Positions 1-9,455 are shown, numbered from the stretch's first letter. The stretch is 62,860 bases of DNA from Actinomycetota bacterium (GCA_027314595.1 DAHVAN010000226.1:1-62860), one strand, 5' to 3'. Numbers and translations are program-made. Notes: generated from the letters alone by a model not told the origin.

Positions 1-38
1 TGTGTAGTTTGACCCCGCGCGCGGGGTCAAACTACACA
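1..38. repeat. 38-bp perfect palindrome
   Basis: Two 19-base arms with no spacer. The left arm starts TGTGTAGTTTGA and ends CCCCGCG, and the right arm is its exact reverse complement. It lies at the window edge, so it could be longer. No T tract follows on either side. It sits about 100 bases beyond the stop of the minus-strand FAH-family gene, so it may be a transcription terminator, or the end of a repeat or mobile element. The sequence alone does not decide. Confidence 0.7.
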
Positions 39-141
39 CAATAAGCTGATGAGGCCTGCCCCCGGCCGACTTGCGCCTGAAATGCGTGTTTTGTGTCGAC
101 GGCGGGCGTGCGCTGCCAGGCGCGCGACCGCGGGACGTGGC

Positions 142-1029
142 TCAGAGGGTCGCGGCGATCGCGGCTTTGCCGCGGACGACCGGGTTGACGAGCTCGCCGA
201 TGGCCGGGATCTTGATGCGGATCTCGTCGCCTGGCTCCAGGGTGAAGGGGAGGTCGGGGACCAGGCTGGTGCCGGTGGACAGCAGCGCGCCCGCCGGGAA
301 CTCGTCCTCGCGGAACAGGTAGCAGACCAGCTCGCCGATCCGCCGGCGCAGGGCCGAGGTGCTCGAACCGCCCTGCCAGGCCACCTGACCGCCGCGCAGG
401 ATCGTCATCTCGATCGTCAGCCCATACGGGTCGGGCACTTCCCAGGCGGGACGGATCCAGGGGCCGGCCGCGCAGCCGCCGAGGTAGATCTTGGCCTGCG
501 GCAGGTAGAGCGGGTTCTGGCCCTCGATCGAGCGCGAGCTCATGTCGTTGCAGATGGTGTAGCCGACGACCTCGCCCGCGCGGTTGAGCACGGCGGCCAG
601 TTCCGGCTCGGGGACGCTGACCGCCGAATCGGCCCGCACGGAAACCGCGGCGCCCGGGCCGCGGACCCGCCAGGCCGCCGACTTGAAGAACAGCTCAGGC
701 CGCTCCGCCGCGTACACGCGGTCGTAGATGTCCGCGGACTCCTCGCTCTCCGTCATGCGCGCCGTCCTGGACCGCTCGTAGGTGACGCCGGCCGCCCACA
801 CCTCCGTCCGGCCGTCGACCGGGGCGAGCAGTTCGGCGCGCGCTGCCGCCACGGTTACGCCGCCAGGATCGGCGCAGATCTCCCGGATCCGGCTCAGCGG
901 CAGGCCCAGCAGGCCGGCCAGCGTCGGCGCCTTGCTCAGGGACGTGATGACGGCGCCGTCGGTGCCCGGGTCACCGAGCACGCCGGTCAGCGGCTCGCCG
1001 CCGCCGACCGAGAACCTGACAATGCGCAT
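142..1029 (-). CDS. Fumarylacetoacetate hydrolase (FAH) family protein
   Basis: A 295-residue protein of the FAH / 2-keto-4-pentenoate hydratase superfamily. These are Mg-dependent cytosolic enzymes that hydrate, decarboxylate or hydrolyse beta-keto acids. Family features seen are the metal-binding EPELA segment, [16 protein letters not shown], the [16 protein letters not shown] core and a C-terminal [16 protein letters not shown] segment. The ATG at 1029 is chosen because CGGAGGGG lies just upstream, although the frame opens six codons earlier. It follows an ABC substrate-binding lipoprotein on the same strand after about 50 bases, so the two may be co-transcribed in uptake and breakdown of a small carboxylate. 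The substrate cannot be read from the sequence. Confidence 0.85.
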   Translation of the reverse strand: MRIVRFSVGGGEPLTGVLGDPGTDGAVITSLSKAPTLAGLLGLPLSRIREICADPGGVTVAAARAELLAPVDGRTEVWAAGVTYERSRTARMTESEESADIYDRVYAAERPELFFKSAAWRVRGPGAAVSVRADSAVSVPEPELAAVLNRAGEVVGYTICNDMSSRSIEGQNPLYLPQAKIYLGGCAAGPWIRPAWEVPDPYGLTIEMTILRGGQVAWQGGSSTSALRRRIGELVCYLFREDEFPAGALLSTGTSLVPDLPFTLEPGDEIRIKIPAIGELVNPVVRGKAAIAATL

Positions 1030-1082
1030 CGTCCCCTCCGGCAACACTCACGCCCATTCCAGCAGGGAGGGCGGGGCGATGG

Positions 1083-2135
1083 CTAGCCGCTGACCATGCC
1101 GGGCTCGGGCTGGATCATCTTGCTGATCTGATACGGCTGCTTGAACCCGGACTCGAGGCCGAACTCGAACATCGCGTTGGAGACCCGCTGCATCACCGGG
1201 ATGTCCATGACCAGCGGATAGCTGTCGATCGTCATCGTGGCGGCCTGAAGCGGCGTCGGGGCGTACTGCTGTGTGTTGTTCTTGTTCACGAGCCCGGCTT
1301 CCACGGCGGCACGGTTGGTGTCGGCCACCTGCTGGCCCTCCTGGAGGGCGCGCAGGAACGCCGCCACCGTGTTGGGGTTGCCGTCCACCCACGACTTGAG
1401 GCCGACGTAGGCGCCGATCGGGAAGTTGGCCAGCGAGCCCTGGTCGAAGTCGGCCAGCGGCACCGCGCCGATGTTCTCCTCCGCGATCGTCCCGAACGGC
1501 TCGGGCAGCCAGGCGGCGTCGATCCTGCCCGCCGCGAGCAATCCGATCATCAGCGGGAAGTTTTCGACCTGCTGGTGAATCTGACGCAGGTTCAGGCCGT
1601 ACTCCGCGAAGAGGGAGCCGAGCAGCACCTGCCCGATGTTGTCGACCGTGTTGATGGCGACGGTGGCGTGGTACTTGGTGAGGTCCCCCACGGTCTTGAA
1701 CTTGGAGTTAGGCATCACGTAGAGCGCCTGGTTGCCCGGCTGCATCTGCGACCCGTCCGCGATGATGCGCATGTCGATAGGGCTGGGCTTGGTGCCCGGG
1801 AGCCCGTACTTGCGCGCGATCTGGGCCAGGATGAACGAGACGTAGTTCCCGGCGATGAGCTGGGCCTTGCCGTCCTGCAGGTCGGCCATGCCCAGCTCGC
1901 CGCCCTGGATCGACCTGATGTTGACGGTCAGCCCCTGCTGCTTGAAATACCCGTTGTCCTGGGCGATGTACAGGCCGGCCTCGTCGGCGGTGGGCACCGC
2001 GTCCACCGTGATGGTGCTGACCTCCGGCGGCGGCCCGGTGGGCACGCCGGCACTGCCCCCGCTGGAGCAGCCGACGATGGCGATAGCGGGAACGACCGCG
2101 AGCGCGACATACCCAAGTTTGCGGAAAAGCCTCAT
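1083..2135 (-). CDS. ABC transporter substrate-binding lipoprotein (SsuA/THI5-like)
   Basis: A 350-residue lipoprotein. It has an N-terminal hydrophobic segment ending in the lipobox IVGC (Cys23), then a periplasmic-binding fold of the NMT1/THI5/SsuA type (VDAVPTADEAGLYIAQDNGYF, GGELGMADLQDGKAQLIAGN, AWLPEPFG). Relatives bind nitrate, sulfonates, taurine, pyrimidine thiamine precursors or aromatic acids. No permease or ATPase lies next to it inside the window, so the partners may lie left of position 1 or elsewhere. The start is supported by GATGGGAG upstream of the ATG. The neighbouring FAH-family enzyme suggests, as inference only, that the ligand is an organic acid. Confidence 0.85.
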   Translation of the reverse strand: MRLFRKLGYVALAVVPAIAIVGCSSGGSAGVPTGPPPEVSTITVDAVPTADEAGLYIAQDNGYFKQQGLTVNIRSIQGGELGMADLQDGKAQLIAGNYVSFILAQIARKYGLPGTKPSPIDMRIIADGSQMQPGNQALYVMPNSKFKTVGDLTKYHATVAINTVDNIGQVLLGSLFAEYGLNLRQIHQQVENFPLMIGLLAAGRIDAAWLPEPFGTIAEENIGAVPLADFDQGSLANFPIGAYVGLKSWVDGNPNTVAAFLRALQEGQQVADTNRAAVEAGLVNKNNTQQYAPTPLQAATMTIDSYPLVMDIPVMQRVSNAMFEFGLESGFKQPYQISKMIQPEPGMVSG

Positions 2136-2283
2136 GACACTCCCATCGTCGTCAGGCAGACTAGTCGAACCAAGCAGGGAAGGATGTCCTTTTTGGCTAT
2201 GTGGGCTGATGAAAGGGCCCGGAAGGCGGCCAGGAAAGCCGCGGGAGGCCGGCCCTGGCGGCAGGCGCGTCCGGCGGCGCTGT

Positions 2284-2317
2284 CATCCTGGGCTGGCGCG
2301 CATCCTGGGCTGGCGCG
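2284..2317. repeat. 17-bp exact tandem repeat, two copies
   Basis: CATCCTGGGCTGGCGCG occurs twice head to tail in the intergenic region between the divergent lipoprotein gene and the DUF3618 gene. No function is apparent. It is close enough to the DUF3618 start (60 bases) to affect its leader. Confidence 0.8.
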
Positions 2318-2376
2318 CCCGTCAGGGCGCGCATGGCGTGAGCTACCGGCGGCCCTTCGGGAATAGAGTGACGCAC

Positions 2377-2631
2377 ATGGCTGAGACCCCAACCGATAGC
2401 ACCAAGATGGCGCCGGAGGCGCTCGTTGGCGAGATCGAGCGGACCCGCGCGGACCTCGCGCGGACCATCGACGAGATCTCGGACCGCGTGAGCCCGTCCA
2501 AGGTGGCGCGCAGGACCGCCGACCGCGCCCGCGAGCGGGTCAGCCAGATCGACCCGCTGATCGGCGGCGCCGCCGCGCTCGCCGTCGTCGGCGTCGCCTG
2601 CTTCCTGGCCTGGCGCCGCCTCCGCAAGTAG
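2377..2631 (+). CDS. DUF3618 domain-containing small membrane protein
   Basis: An 84-residue protein. An amphipathic helix carries the DUF3618 signature (IERTRADLARTIDEISDRVSP), followed by an Arg/Ala-rich linker and one C-terminal transmembrane segment of about 18 residues ending WRRLRK. DUF3618 proteins are common in actinomycetes and often occur with phage-shock or membrane-protein clusters; their molecular role is unknown. The ATG at 2377 is where the domain begins. Longer upstream reading in the same frame is low-complexity and not protein-like. It converges with gcvH. Confidence 0.85.
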   Translation: MAETPTDSTKMAPEALVGEIERTRADLARTIDEISDRVSPSKVARRTADRARERVSQIDPLIGGAAALAVVGVACFLAWRRLRK

Positions 2632-2664
2632 CCGCGCGGGCCGCTGCTGACGAAGGCGGCTGGC

Positions 2665-3066
2665 TCAGCCGGCGCTCTTGGTCAGCTCGTCGTAGTCGGC
2701 CGCGCTGAGCAGCCCGGGCGGCAGCGCCGCCTCGCCGTCGGACCCCACGCTAACCCGGACCCGGAACATCCAGCCCGCGCCGTAGGGTTCGGCGTTGACC
2801 AGGCCAGGGTCGTCGTCGAGTTCCTCGTTGACCTCGGTGACCTCGCCGTCCACGGGGGAGTACAGGTCGCTCACCGACTTGGTCGACTCGACCTCGCCGC
2901 AAGGCTCGCCCGCGGTCACCGCGGCTCCCACCGCGGGCAGCGAAACGTACACCACATCGCCGAGCGACTGCGCGGCGTAGTCCGTGATCCCGACCGAGGC
3001 GGTGTCGCCGTCGATCGCCACCCACTCATGCTCCTCGGTGTAGCGGAGCTCGGCGGGAACGCTCAT
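2665..3066 (-). CDS. gcvH: Glycine cleavage system H protein
   Basis: A 133-residue lipoyl carrier of the glycine cleavage system. It shuttles the aminomethyl group between the P, T and L proteins in the cytosol. The lipoylation site is Lys63 in [12 protein letters not shown], preceded by the usual YTEEHEWV start and [16 protein letters not shown] strand. It is downstream of gcvT with an ATGA overlap, so the two are translationally coupled. gcvP is not in the window. Confidence 0.97.
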   Translation of the reverse strand: MSVPAELRYTEEHEWVAIDGDTASVGITDYAAQSLGDVVYVSLPAVGAAVTAGEPCGEVESTKSVSDLYSPVDGEVTEVNEELDDDPGLVNAEPYGAGWMFRVRVSVGSDGEAALPPGLLSAADYDELTKSAG

Positions 3067-4154
3067 CCTTGCTTACTCCTGTCGTAAAACGGCAGCTCTG
3101 TCACGTCGGCCGGCTCGGTCTTGCCGCGTACGTCTATCCCGAACGGGCCCGTCGCGCCTGTCTCGATGTACGCCATCGCGATCGGCGTGCCGAGCGTCGG
3201 CGAGGGCGCGCCGCTCGTCACCACGCCGACCGGCTCGCCCGCCCGGGACAGCACGGCGTAGCCGTGCCGCGGTATCCGCCGCGACCTGGCGACCAGGCCG
3301 GTCAGCACCCGCCGCGGGCCTTGCGCCGCGCGCGCCGCCAGCGCCTGCCGGCCTACGAAGTCCGCCGGCTTGTCCAGCCTCACCACGCGTCCAAGACCCG
3401 CCTCATACGGTGTCACGTCCGGGCCGAGTTCGTTGCCGTACAGCGGCATTCCGGCCTCAAGCCGGAGAGTATCGCGGGCGGCAAGCCCGGCCGGCAGCAG
3501 GCCGGCCTCGGCCTCGGTGAGCGCCGTCCAGATGCGCTCGCAGTCGCCGGGCGCGCAGAAGATCTCGAATCCGTCCTCGCCGGTGTACCCCGTCCGCGCC
3601 ACCCACGCCCGGCGCCCGGCGACCGTGCCGTACCCGCCCGCGTAGTAACGCACGGCGGGCAGGTCGAGGTCGGTGACCGCCGAGAGTATGCCAGGCCCGT
3701 CCGGGCCCTGGATGGCGATCAGCCCGGTCGCGGCGGTCTCGTCCCGCACCTGCGCGCCCGAGCAGCGGTCCCGCAGTTCCCCGAGCACCACGGCGGTGTT
3801 GGCCGCGTTCGCGACCACCAGGAACCGGTCCGCCCCCTGGCGGTAGATCACCAGGTCGTCGAGTACGCCGCCGTCCGGCGCGCACAGCATCGTGTAGCGG
3901 GCCCGGCCCGGCGCGAGCGCCGACGGCCAGCCGCATACCGCGTAGTCGAGCGCCTCCGCCGCGCCAGGGCCGGTCACCGCGATCTCGCCCATGTGCGACA
4001 GGTCGAACAGGCCGGCTCCCGAACGGACCGCGTTGTGCTCGGCGGTCTCGCTCGCGTAGCGCAGCGGCATCAGCCACCCGGCGAAGTCCGTCATGGTGGC
4101 GCCGAGCCGCTCATGCACGCTGCGTAGCGGTGTGTCCCTCGGTTGTGAAGTCAC
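3063..4154 (-). CDS. gcvT: Aminomethyltransferase, glycine cleavage T protein
   Basis: A 363-residue tetrahydrofolate-dependent T protein. It releases ammonia from the aminomethyl-lipoyl H protein and forms 5,10-methylene-THF. The N-terminal folate-binding segment is intact ([18 protein letters not shown], with [15 protein letters not shown]), and the C-terminal GCV_T_C barrel contains [10 protein letters not shown] and [18 protein letters not shown]. The 65-base gap to the divergent gene at 4220 holds no glycine riboswitch. The ATGA overlap with gcvH forms a two-gene operon. Confidence 0.97.
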   Translation of the reverse strand: MTSQPRDTPLRSVHERLGATMTDFAGWLMPLRYASETAEHNAVRSGAGLFDLSHMGEIAVTGPGAAEALDYAVCGWPSALAPGRARYTMLCAPDGGVLDDLVIYRQGADRFLVVANAANTAVVLGELRDRCSGAQVRDETAATGLIAIQGPDGPGILSAVTDLDLPAVRYYAGGYGTVAGRRAWVARTGYTGEDGFEIFCAPGDCERIWTALTEAEAGLLPAGLAARDTLRLEAGMPLYGNELGPDVTPYEAGLGRVVRLDKPADFVGRQALAARAAQGPRRVLTGLVARSRRIPRHGYAVLSRAGEPVGVVTSGAPSPTLGTPIAMAYIETGATGPFGIDVRGKTEPADVTELPFYDRSKQG

Positions 4155-4219
4155 CTCGCCACCTTACCGGCCTTCCCCGGGCCGTCCGCGTATGCGCGCG
4201 CGAGTGATATGCCGTAGGC

Positions 4220-4498
4220 ATGGACACTCTCACTACGGAGCAGATCAGCGCCGAGCTCGCCGCCACGCCAGGCTGGGAGCTCGCGGACGGGCAGATCACC
4301 CGGACGGTGACCCGCAAGGACTTCCGCGACGCGCTGCTTTACGTCAACGCGGCCGGGTATCTCGCCGAGCGGGCCAATCATCATCCCGACATCGCCATCG
4401 CCTGGAACAAGGTGACGCTGACCCTGGTCTCGCACTCCGCGGGCGGGCTCACCGCCAGGGACTTCGCGCTCGCCCGCCAGGTCAGCGATCTGGGCTGA
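4220..4498 (+). CDS. 4a-hydroxytetrahydrobiopterin dehydratase (PCD/DCoH)
   Basis: A 92-residue pterin-4a-carbinolamine dehydratase. The family hallmark is the E(R)ANHHPDI active-site block, preceded by GWELADGQITRTVTRKDF and followed by WNKVTLTLVSHSAGGLT. It regenerates the quinonoid pterin cofactor after aromatic amino acid hydroxylation; some family members act in folate or molybdopterin metabolism instead. No aromatic hydroxylase gene is nearby. It is divergent from gcvT and upstream of dxr by 94 bases. Confidence 0.93.
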   Translation: MDTLTTEQISAELAATPGWELADGQITRTVTRKDFRDALLYVNAAGYLAERANHHPDIAIAWNKVTLTLVSHSAGGLTARDFALARQVSDLG

Positions 4499-4592
4499 GT
4501 CCGGCTGTGGCGCCACCGCAGGCACGGGACACGCGCCGGCGTAGGCGTCGCCGGCACGCGCCGGGCGCGCCAGTTCGCGCCGCAAGCCCGCG

Positions 4593-5861
4593 GTGGCGGA
4601 CAATGGCCCGGTGGAATCGATGCCAGCAACAGGTGAAGCCCGCGACGTGGTCATTCTCGGCTCGACCGGCTCGATCGGCACCCAGGCGCTCGACATCGTG
4701 GCGCGCAACCCCGGCCGGTTCCGGGTGGCCGCGCTCGCGGCCGGCGGCGCCAACCCCGGCCTGCTCGCCGGCCAGGCGGCGCGGTTCGGCGTGCCGACGG
4801 TGGCGGTGGCCGACCCGGAAGCCGTGCCGGCCGTGCTGGCGGCACTCGGAGAACAATTCTCCCGAACGGCCGGCCGGTTCCCGCCAGCCGGACATGACCG
4901 TGGCGACTTCGCGGCGCACGCGCCAGCCCGCCCTCCGCGGGTGCTGGCCGGCGAGGACGCGGTCTGCCAGGTCGCGGCGCTGCCCTGCGACGTCGTGCTG
5001 AACGGCGTCACCGGCGCGGCCGGGCTCCGCGCGACGCTGGCGGCCCTCGACGCCGGCCGGACGCTCGCGCTGGCCAACAAGGAGTCGCTGATCATCGGCG
5101 GCCCCCTGGTGACCAGCCGGGCCAAGCCGGGGCAGATCGTGCCCGTCGACTCCGAACACTCGACGATCGCGCAGTGCCTGCGCGCCGGGCGGAACTCCGA
5201 AGTCAGGCGCCTGATCCTCACCGCGAGCGGCGGCCCGTTCCGCGGCTGGCCGAAGGACAGGCTGGTCGGCGTCACGCCGGAGCAGGCGCTCGCCCACCCT
5301 ACGTGGAACATGGGGCCGCTTGTCACGGTCAACTCGGCCACGCTGGTGAACAAGGGCCTGGAGGTCATCGAGGCGCACCTGCTGTTCGGCTTCGGGCTGG
5401 ACAGGATCGACGTGGTGGTGCACCCGCAGTCGATCGTGCATTCGATGGTCGAGTTCGCCGACGGCGCAACGATCATCCAGGCGAGCCCGCCGGACATGCG
5501 GATACCGATCGCGCTCGGCATGGCGTGGCCGGAGCGGGTGGCCGGCGCCGCGCCCGGGCTTGACTGGACCGCCGCGGCGTCGTGGACGTTCGAGCCCCTG
5601 GACGACCGGGCGTTTCCCGCGGTCGGCCTGGCCCGCGAGGCCGCCAGGCTCGGCGGGACCGCGCCCGCCGTCTACAACGGCGCCAACGAGGCGTGCGTGG
5701 CCGACTTCCTCGCGGGAAAGATCTCGTTCCCGCGGATTGTTGACACTGTCGCGCGGATAGTCTCTGAGCACGACACGTCGCCCGGGGCAGTGACCACGCT
5801 CGAGGGCGTGCTCGCGGTGGACGCCTGGGCGAGGGCACGGGCCCGCGAGCTCAACAGGTAG
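4593..5861 (+). CDS. dxr: 1-deoxy-D-xylulose 5-phosphate reductoisomerase
   Basis: A 422-residue enzyme of the MEP isoprenoid pathway, converting DXP to MEP with NADPH. Visible features are the NADPH-binding [28 protein letters not shown], the metal and substrate site [13 protein letters not shown], the flexible-loop ASGGPFRGW, the [13 protein letters not shown] segment and the C-terminal NGANEACV. A low-complexity insertion of about 28 residues (roughly 86-114) separates the Rossmann part from RVLAGEDAV; Streptomyces relatives are shorter there. Alternative starts are GTG 4611 and ATG 4620; GGTGG before 4620 is the better ribosome-binding match. It is co-oriented with the M50 protease gene, 12 bases on. 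Confidence 0.96.
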   Translation: MADNGPVESMPATGEARDVVILGSTGSIGTQALDIVARNPGRFRVAALAAGGANPGLLAGQAARFGVPTVAVADPEAVPAVLAALGEQFSRTAGRFPPAGHDRGDFAAHAPARPPRVLAGEDAVCQVAALPCDVVLNGVTGAAGLRATLAALDAGRTLALANKESLIIGGPLVTSRAKPGQIVPVDSEHSTIAQCLRAGRNSEVRRLILTASGGPFRGWPKDRLVGVTPEQALAHPTWNMGPLVTVNSATLVNKGLEVIEAHLLFGFGLDRIDVVVHPQSIVHSMVEFADGATIIQASPPDMRIPIALGMAWPERVAGAAPGLDWTAAASWTFEPLDDRAFPAVGLAREAARLGGTAPAVYNGANEACVADFLAGKISFPRIVDTVARIVSEHDTSPGAVTTLEGVLAVDAWARARARELNR

Positions 5862-5873
5862 GAGGAACCAGGG

Positions 5874-7067
5874 GTGGACCTGCTCGGGTGGCTCATCTTC
5901 CTGGTCGCCTTGCTGTTCTCGGTGATGCTGCACGAGGCCGGCCACTTCGTGATGGCCAAGCGGTTCGGCATGAAGGCGCCACGGTTCATGGTCGGCTTTG
6001 GCCCGACCCTGTGGTCGACGACGCGCAACGGGACCGAGTACGGCATCAAGGCCATACCGCTCGGCGGGTTCACGAAGATCGTCGGGATGACCGCGCTCGA
6101 GGACGTGGACCCGCAGGACGAGCCGCACTCGTTCCGCCGGGCCCCGGGATGGCAGCGGCTCGTCGTGCTTGTCGCCGGGTCGTTCATGCACTTCGTGCTC
6201 GCGGCGGTGCTGATCTTCGGGGTGGCGCTCGGCATCGGCATCGAAAGCGGCAACACGACCCAGCTCGGCGACGTGGCGGCGTGTGTCGCGCCCTCGCTGA
6301 CGGCGCTGGACAACGGGACGCCGTGCACGCCGAAAGACGCGAAGTCGCCGGCTGCCCTGGCGGGCCTCAAGGTCGGTGACCAGGTGACCTCACTCAACGG
6401 CGTCAAGGTGAGCAGCTGGAACCAGCTGACCAGCGTGATCAAGGACTTCAAGCCCGGGTCGGCGGTGACGATCGGGGTCGACCGCGACGGGCGGCCGCTG
6501 ACGCTGCACACCAGGCTGTCCGCCGTTCCCGGGCGGCCCGGCGCCTACCTGGGGATCGGGGCGGCCACGGTGATCCAGCCGGCCAGCCCGCTCGCTGCGA
6601 TCAATTACGTCGGTTCCGGCTTCGCCGAGGTGATCACGGGCTCGGGGAGCGCCCTCGCGCACGTGCCGAGCGAGATACCGCAGCTGTTCTCCGCGAACCG
6701 CGCGCACACCCCCGCGGGGAACCTGGCCAGCGTGTATGGCGCCGCCAGGGTTACCGGCCAGGCGGTGGCGGCGAACGTGGGCTGGGAGTACAAGGTCAGC
6801 TTCATCCTGCTGCTGATCGCGTCGCTGAACATCGCCGTCGGGGTGGCCAACCAGCTGCCGCTGCTGCCGCTTGACGGCGGGCATGAGTGGGCCGTGATCT
6901 GGGAACGGACCAGGGCCTGGTTCGCCAGGCGACGGGGGCGGCCCGACCCGGGCCTCGTGGACTACAGGAAGCTGGCCCCGGTGAGCCTCAGCCTTTTCGC
7001 GGTGCTCGCCATCTTCGTGCTGATAGTCACCTACGCCGATATCGTCAACCCGGTGAACATCGGGTAG
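5874..7067 (+). CDS. Site-2 intramembrane metalloprotease, M50 family (RseP/Rip1-like)
   Basis: A 397-residue polytopic membrane zinc protease. The HExxH motif is in VMLHEAGHFVMAKRF near residues 20-28. A PDZ domain follows at about 150-220 (AGLKVGDQVTSLNGVKV), and the second zinc ligand is in LPLLPLDGGHEW. Family members cleave anti-sigma factors and other single-pass membrane proteins, for example Rip1 in Mycobacterium. AGGAGG lies just after the dxr stop and sets the GTG start at 5874. Its place between dxr and ispG is conserved in actinomycetes. Confidence 0.93.
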   Translation: MDLLGWLIFLVALLFSVMLHEAGHFVMAKRFGMKAPRFMVGFGPTLWSTTRNGTEYGIKAIPLGGFTKIVGMTALEDVDPQDEPHSFRRAPGWQRLVVLVAGSFMHFVLAAVLIFGVALGIGIESGNTTQLGDVAACVAPSLTALDNGTPCTPKDAKSPAALAGLKVGDQVTSLNGVKVSSWNQLTSVIKDFKPGSAVTIGVDRDGRPLTLHTRLSAVPGRPGAYLGIGAATVIQPASPLAAINYVGSGFAEVITGSGSALAHVPSEIPQLFSANRAHTPAGNLASVYGAARVTGQAVAANVGWEYKVSFILLLIASLNIAVGVANQLPLLPLDGGHEWAVIWERTRAWFARRRGRPDPGLVDYRKLAPVSLSLFAVLAIFVLIVTYADIVNPVNIG

Positions 7068-7177
7068 CGACCTGACGTCGGGGTCAGGGTGCGCGGCCGG
7101 CGGGTCCCCGGGCTGAGCGACAATGGGCTCTGTGGGACTTGGGGGAGTAACCGGGCGCGACCGACGGGATGGGATAA

Positions 7178-8332
7178 ATGAGCGTTGACCTGGGCATGCC
7201 GGCCACATCTCCTGAGCCGCTAGCCGAGCGCCGCAGGTCCCGCCGGCTCATGGTGGGCAGCGTGCCGGTGGGCGGCGGCGCGCCGGTGTCCGTCCAGTCG
7301 ATGACCACCACGCTGACCGCTGACGTGAACGCGACGCTGCAGCAGATCGCCGAGCTGACGGCGACCGGCTGCCAGATCGTCCGGGTGGCGGTGCCGTCCC
7401 AGGACGACGCGGACGCGCTCGGCGCGATCGCGAAGAAGTCGCAGATCCCGGTCATCGCCGACATCCACTTCCAGCCCAAGTACGTGTTCGCGGCCATCGA
7501 CGCGGGCTGTGCCGCCGTCCGGGTGAATCCCGGCAACATCAAGCAGTTCGACGACAAGGTCGCCGAGATCGCGCGGGCCGCCTCCGACGCCGCGATCCCC
7601 ATCCGGATCGGCGTGAACGCCGGGTCGCTTGACAAGCGACTGCTCGCCAAGTACGGCAAGGCGACCCCCGAGGCGCTGGTGGAGTCGGCGCTGTGGGAGT
7701 GCTCGCTGTTCGAGGAGCACGGCTTCCGCGACATCAAGATCTCGGTCAAGCACCACGACCCTGTCGTGATGATCGCGGCCTACCGGCTGCTCGCGGCCAG
7801 GTGCGACTACCCGCTGCACCTCGGCGTCACCGAGGCCGGGCCGGCGTTCCAGGGCACGATCAAGTCGGCGACCGCGTTCGGCGCGCTGCTGTCGCAGGGC
7901 ATCGGCGACACGATCCGGGTCTCGCTGTCCGCGCCTCCGGTGGAGGAGGTCAAGGTCGGCATCGGCATCCTCGAGTCGCTCGGCCTGCGGCAGCGCGGCC
8001 TCGAGATCGTGTCCTGCCCGTCCTGCGGCCGGGCTCAGGTCGACGTGTACAAGCTGGCCGAGGAGGTCACCGCCGGGCTGACGGGCCTTGAGGTGCCGCT
8101 GCGGGTCGCGGTGATGGGCTGCGTGGTGAACGGCCCGGGCGAGGCCAGGGAAGCCGACCTGGGAGTTGCCTCGGGGAACGGCAAGGGGCAGATCTTCGTC
8201 AAGGGCAAGGTGGTCGCCACCGTGCCCGAGTCGCGGATCGTGCAGACCCTGATCGACGAGGCGATGCGGCTGGCCGAGCTTGCCGGGGGGCGGGAGAGCG
8301 AGCCCGGCCAGCCGATCGTCACCACGTACTGA
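7178..8332 (+). CDS. ispG: 4-hydroxy-3-methylbut-2-enyl diphosphate synthase (flavodoxin type)
   Basis: A 384-residue [4Fe-4S] enzyme of the MEP pathway, converting MEcPP to HMBPP. The N-terminal TIM barrel begins [20 protein letters not shown] and contains [19 protein letters not shown]. The iron-sulfur cysteines are in [11 protein letters not shown] and [10 protein letters not shown]. Length is normal. It follows the protease gene after 110 bases. With dxr it gives two of the seven pathway enzymes; the others lie elsewhere. Confidence 0.97.
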   Translation: MSVDLGMPATSPEPLAERRRSRRLMVGSVPVGGGAPVSVQSMTTTLTADVNATLQQIAELTATGCQIVRVAVPSQDDADALGAIAKKSQIPVIADIHFQPKYVFAAIDAGCAAVRVNPGNIKQFDDKVAEIARAASDAAIPIRIGVNAGSLDKRLLAKYGKATPEALVESALWECSLFEEHGFRDIKISVKHHDPVVMIAAYRLLAARCDYPLHLGVTEAGPAFQGTIKSATAFGALLSQGIGDTIRVSLSAPPVEEVKVGIGILESLGLRQRGLEIVSCPSCGRAQVDVYKLAEEVTAGLTGLEVPLRVAVMGCVVNGPGEAREADLGVASGNGKGQIFVKGKVVATVPESRIVQTLIDEAMRLAELAGGRESEPGQPIVTTY

Positions 8333-8353
8333 GCCGAAGGCGGGACCCCGGGG

Positions 8354-9121
8354 CTAGACGATAACCTCGCCGATCCGGCCGTTGAGCGCGGAGCCCGCTT
8401 CCGGGGGCAGCAGGCTGTCGGTGACGAGCACGTCGATCTCGTCGAGCGTCGCGAAAGAGGCCAGGCTGACCACCCTCCACTTGGTGTGGTCGGCGAGCAC
8501 GACGATACGGCGCGCGACCTTGATGAGCGCGCGGTTCGTCTCGGCTTCCGCGAGGTTCGGCGTGGTGAGCCCGGCATCGGGGTCGACCCCGTTGCAGCCG
8601 AGGAACAGCGTGTCGAAGTGCAGCGAGCGGATCGTCAGGTCGGCCACCGGGCCGGCGAGCGCGTCCGAGGCCGTGCGCACGCCACCGGTGAGCACGACGG
8701 CGGCGCCGTCCGGCGCCCGGCCGCCGCTGAACAGGTTGGCGACCCGCAGCGAGTTGGTGACGATCGTGAGCCCAGGGACGTCGAGCAGGCACTGCGCCAG
8801 CGCGAACGTGGTGGTGCCCGCCGCCAGCGCGATCGCGGTACCGGGCCTGACCAGGCCCGCGGCAGCGCGGGCGATCGACGACTTCTCCGGGCGCTCGAGC
8901 ACGAGCTTGTCCTCGAAGCCTGGCTCGTGGGCGTTGTGCGAGCCTGGAAGTACCGCGCCGCCGTGGACCTTCTCCACGAGCCCGTCCCTGGCGAGGACCT
9001 CCAGGTCCCTCCTGATCGTCATGTCGGAGACGCCGAGTTGCTGTGTCAGGTCGCTGACCCGTGCGCTCCCGTCGCTTCTGACGGCGTGCAGTATCAGGGA
9101 TTGACGGTGTCGTGCAAGCAT
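8354..9121 (-). CDS. DeoR/GlpR-family transcriptional regulator
   Basis: A 255-residue repressor. It has an N-terminal winged helix (ARVSDLTQQLGVSDMTIRRD) at about 20-55, then the DeoR C-terminal effector domain with ALAAGTTTFALAQCL, VLTGGVRTASDALAG, LGCNGVDPDAGLTTPN and VLADHTKW. Members sense phosphorylated sugars. No sugar-catabolic operon is adjacent; it converges with ispG and is divergent from a secreted peptidase gene. An inverted repeat at 9138-9151, 17 bases before its start, is a candidate autoregulatory operator. Confidence 0.92.
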   Translation of the reverse strand: MLARHRQSLILHAVRSDGSARVSDLTQQLGVSDMTIRRDLEVLARDGLVEKVHGGAVLPGSHNAHEPGFEDKLVLERPEKSSIARAAAGLVRPGTAIALAAGTTTFALAQCLLDVPGLTIVTNSLRVANLFSGGRAPDGAAVVLTGGVRTASDALAGPVADLTIRSLHFDTLFLGCNGVDPDAGLTTPNLAEAETNRALIKVARRIVVLADHTKWRVVSLASFATLDEIDVLVTDSLLPPEAGSALNGRIGEVIV

Positions 9122-9137
9122 TCACTACCCCCTCAAT

Positions 9138-9151
9138 AGTGTACGAACACT
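9138..9151. promoter_or_regulatory. Candidate DeoR-family operator, AGTGT-N4-ACACT
   Basis: A 14-base inverted repeat with perfect 5-base arms and an ACGAAC core. It lies 17-30 bases upstream of the DeoR-family start codon, where an autorepressor would bind. The ACGAAC half resembles known GlpR/DeoR half-sites. The assignment is inference from position and symmetry. Confidence 0.4.
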
Positions 9152-9291
9152 TTCAAGTATGACGCTTGAGTGGCTTGTTGGGTTACGGCTTGGAGTGTCG
9201 GATATTTCGTTGTACGGGGGAGGGAATTTGGCGCTGGATGCCAGAACCCGGCCCGGTTACGGCGCACGGGTTGCCTGGTAGCGCCCCGTGT

Positions 9292-9342
9292 CGAATTCGC
9301 GGCGGCACGTGTCGAATTCGACGGCGCTGCACGCCGAATTCG
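9292..9342. repeat. Array of three CGAATTCG palindromes
   Basis: CGAATTCG occurs at 9292-9299, 9313-9320 and 9335-9342, giving spacings of 21 and 22 bases, about two helical turns. The first two copies share the longer GTGTCGAATTCG. The array ends about 110 bases before the peptidase start codon. Same-face spacing suggests cooperative binding of a dimeric regulator; no family is identified. Confidence 0.6.
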
Positions 9343-9455
9343 CGGCTCGTGCGGGCTTGGGTCACGGATTGCGGCCGGTAGAGTGGGGGCCAGTGACCAG
9401 CCCCCAAGGCGGCCTGTCGCCGCATGCCGCCCCGCCGCGGGCCAGGATGGAGATC

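Larger units (their letters stand above)
9122..9455. promoter_or_regulatory. Divergent intergenic region with operator-like repeats
   Basis: A 334-base region between the deoR-type gene (minus) and the peptidase gene (plus). It is less GC-rich near the DeoR start. It holds an inverted repeat AGTGT-N4-ACACT at 9138-9151, a second one TCAAG-N7-CTTGA at 9153-9169, and three copies of the palindrome CGAATTCG at 9292-9299, 9313-9320 and 9335-9342. Candidate operators are listed separately. Confidence 0.55.

Noticed and set aside
4155-4219. Possible glycine riboswitch before gcvT
   Set aside because: Only 65 bases separate the divergent starts, and no glycine-aptamer pattern is visible.
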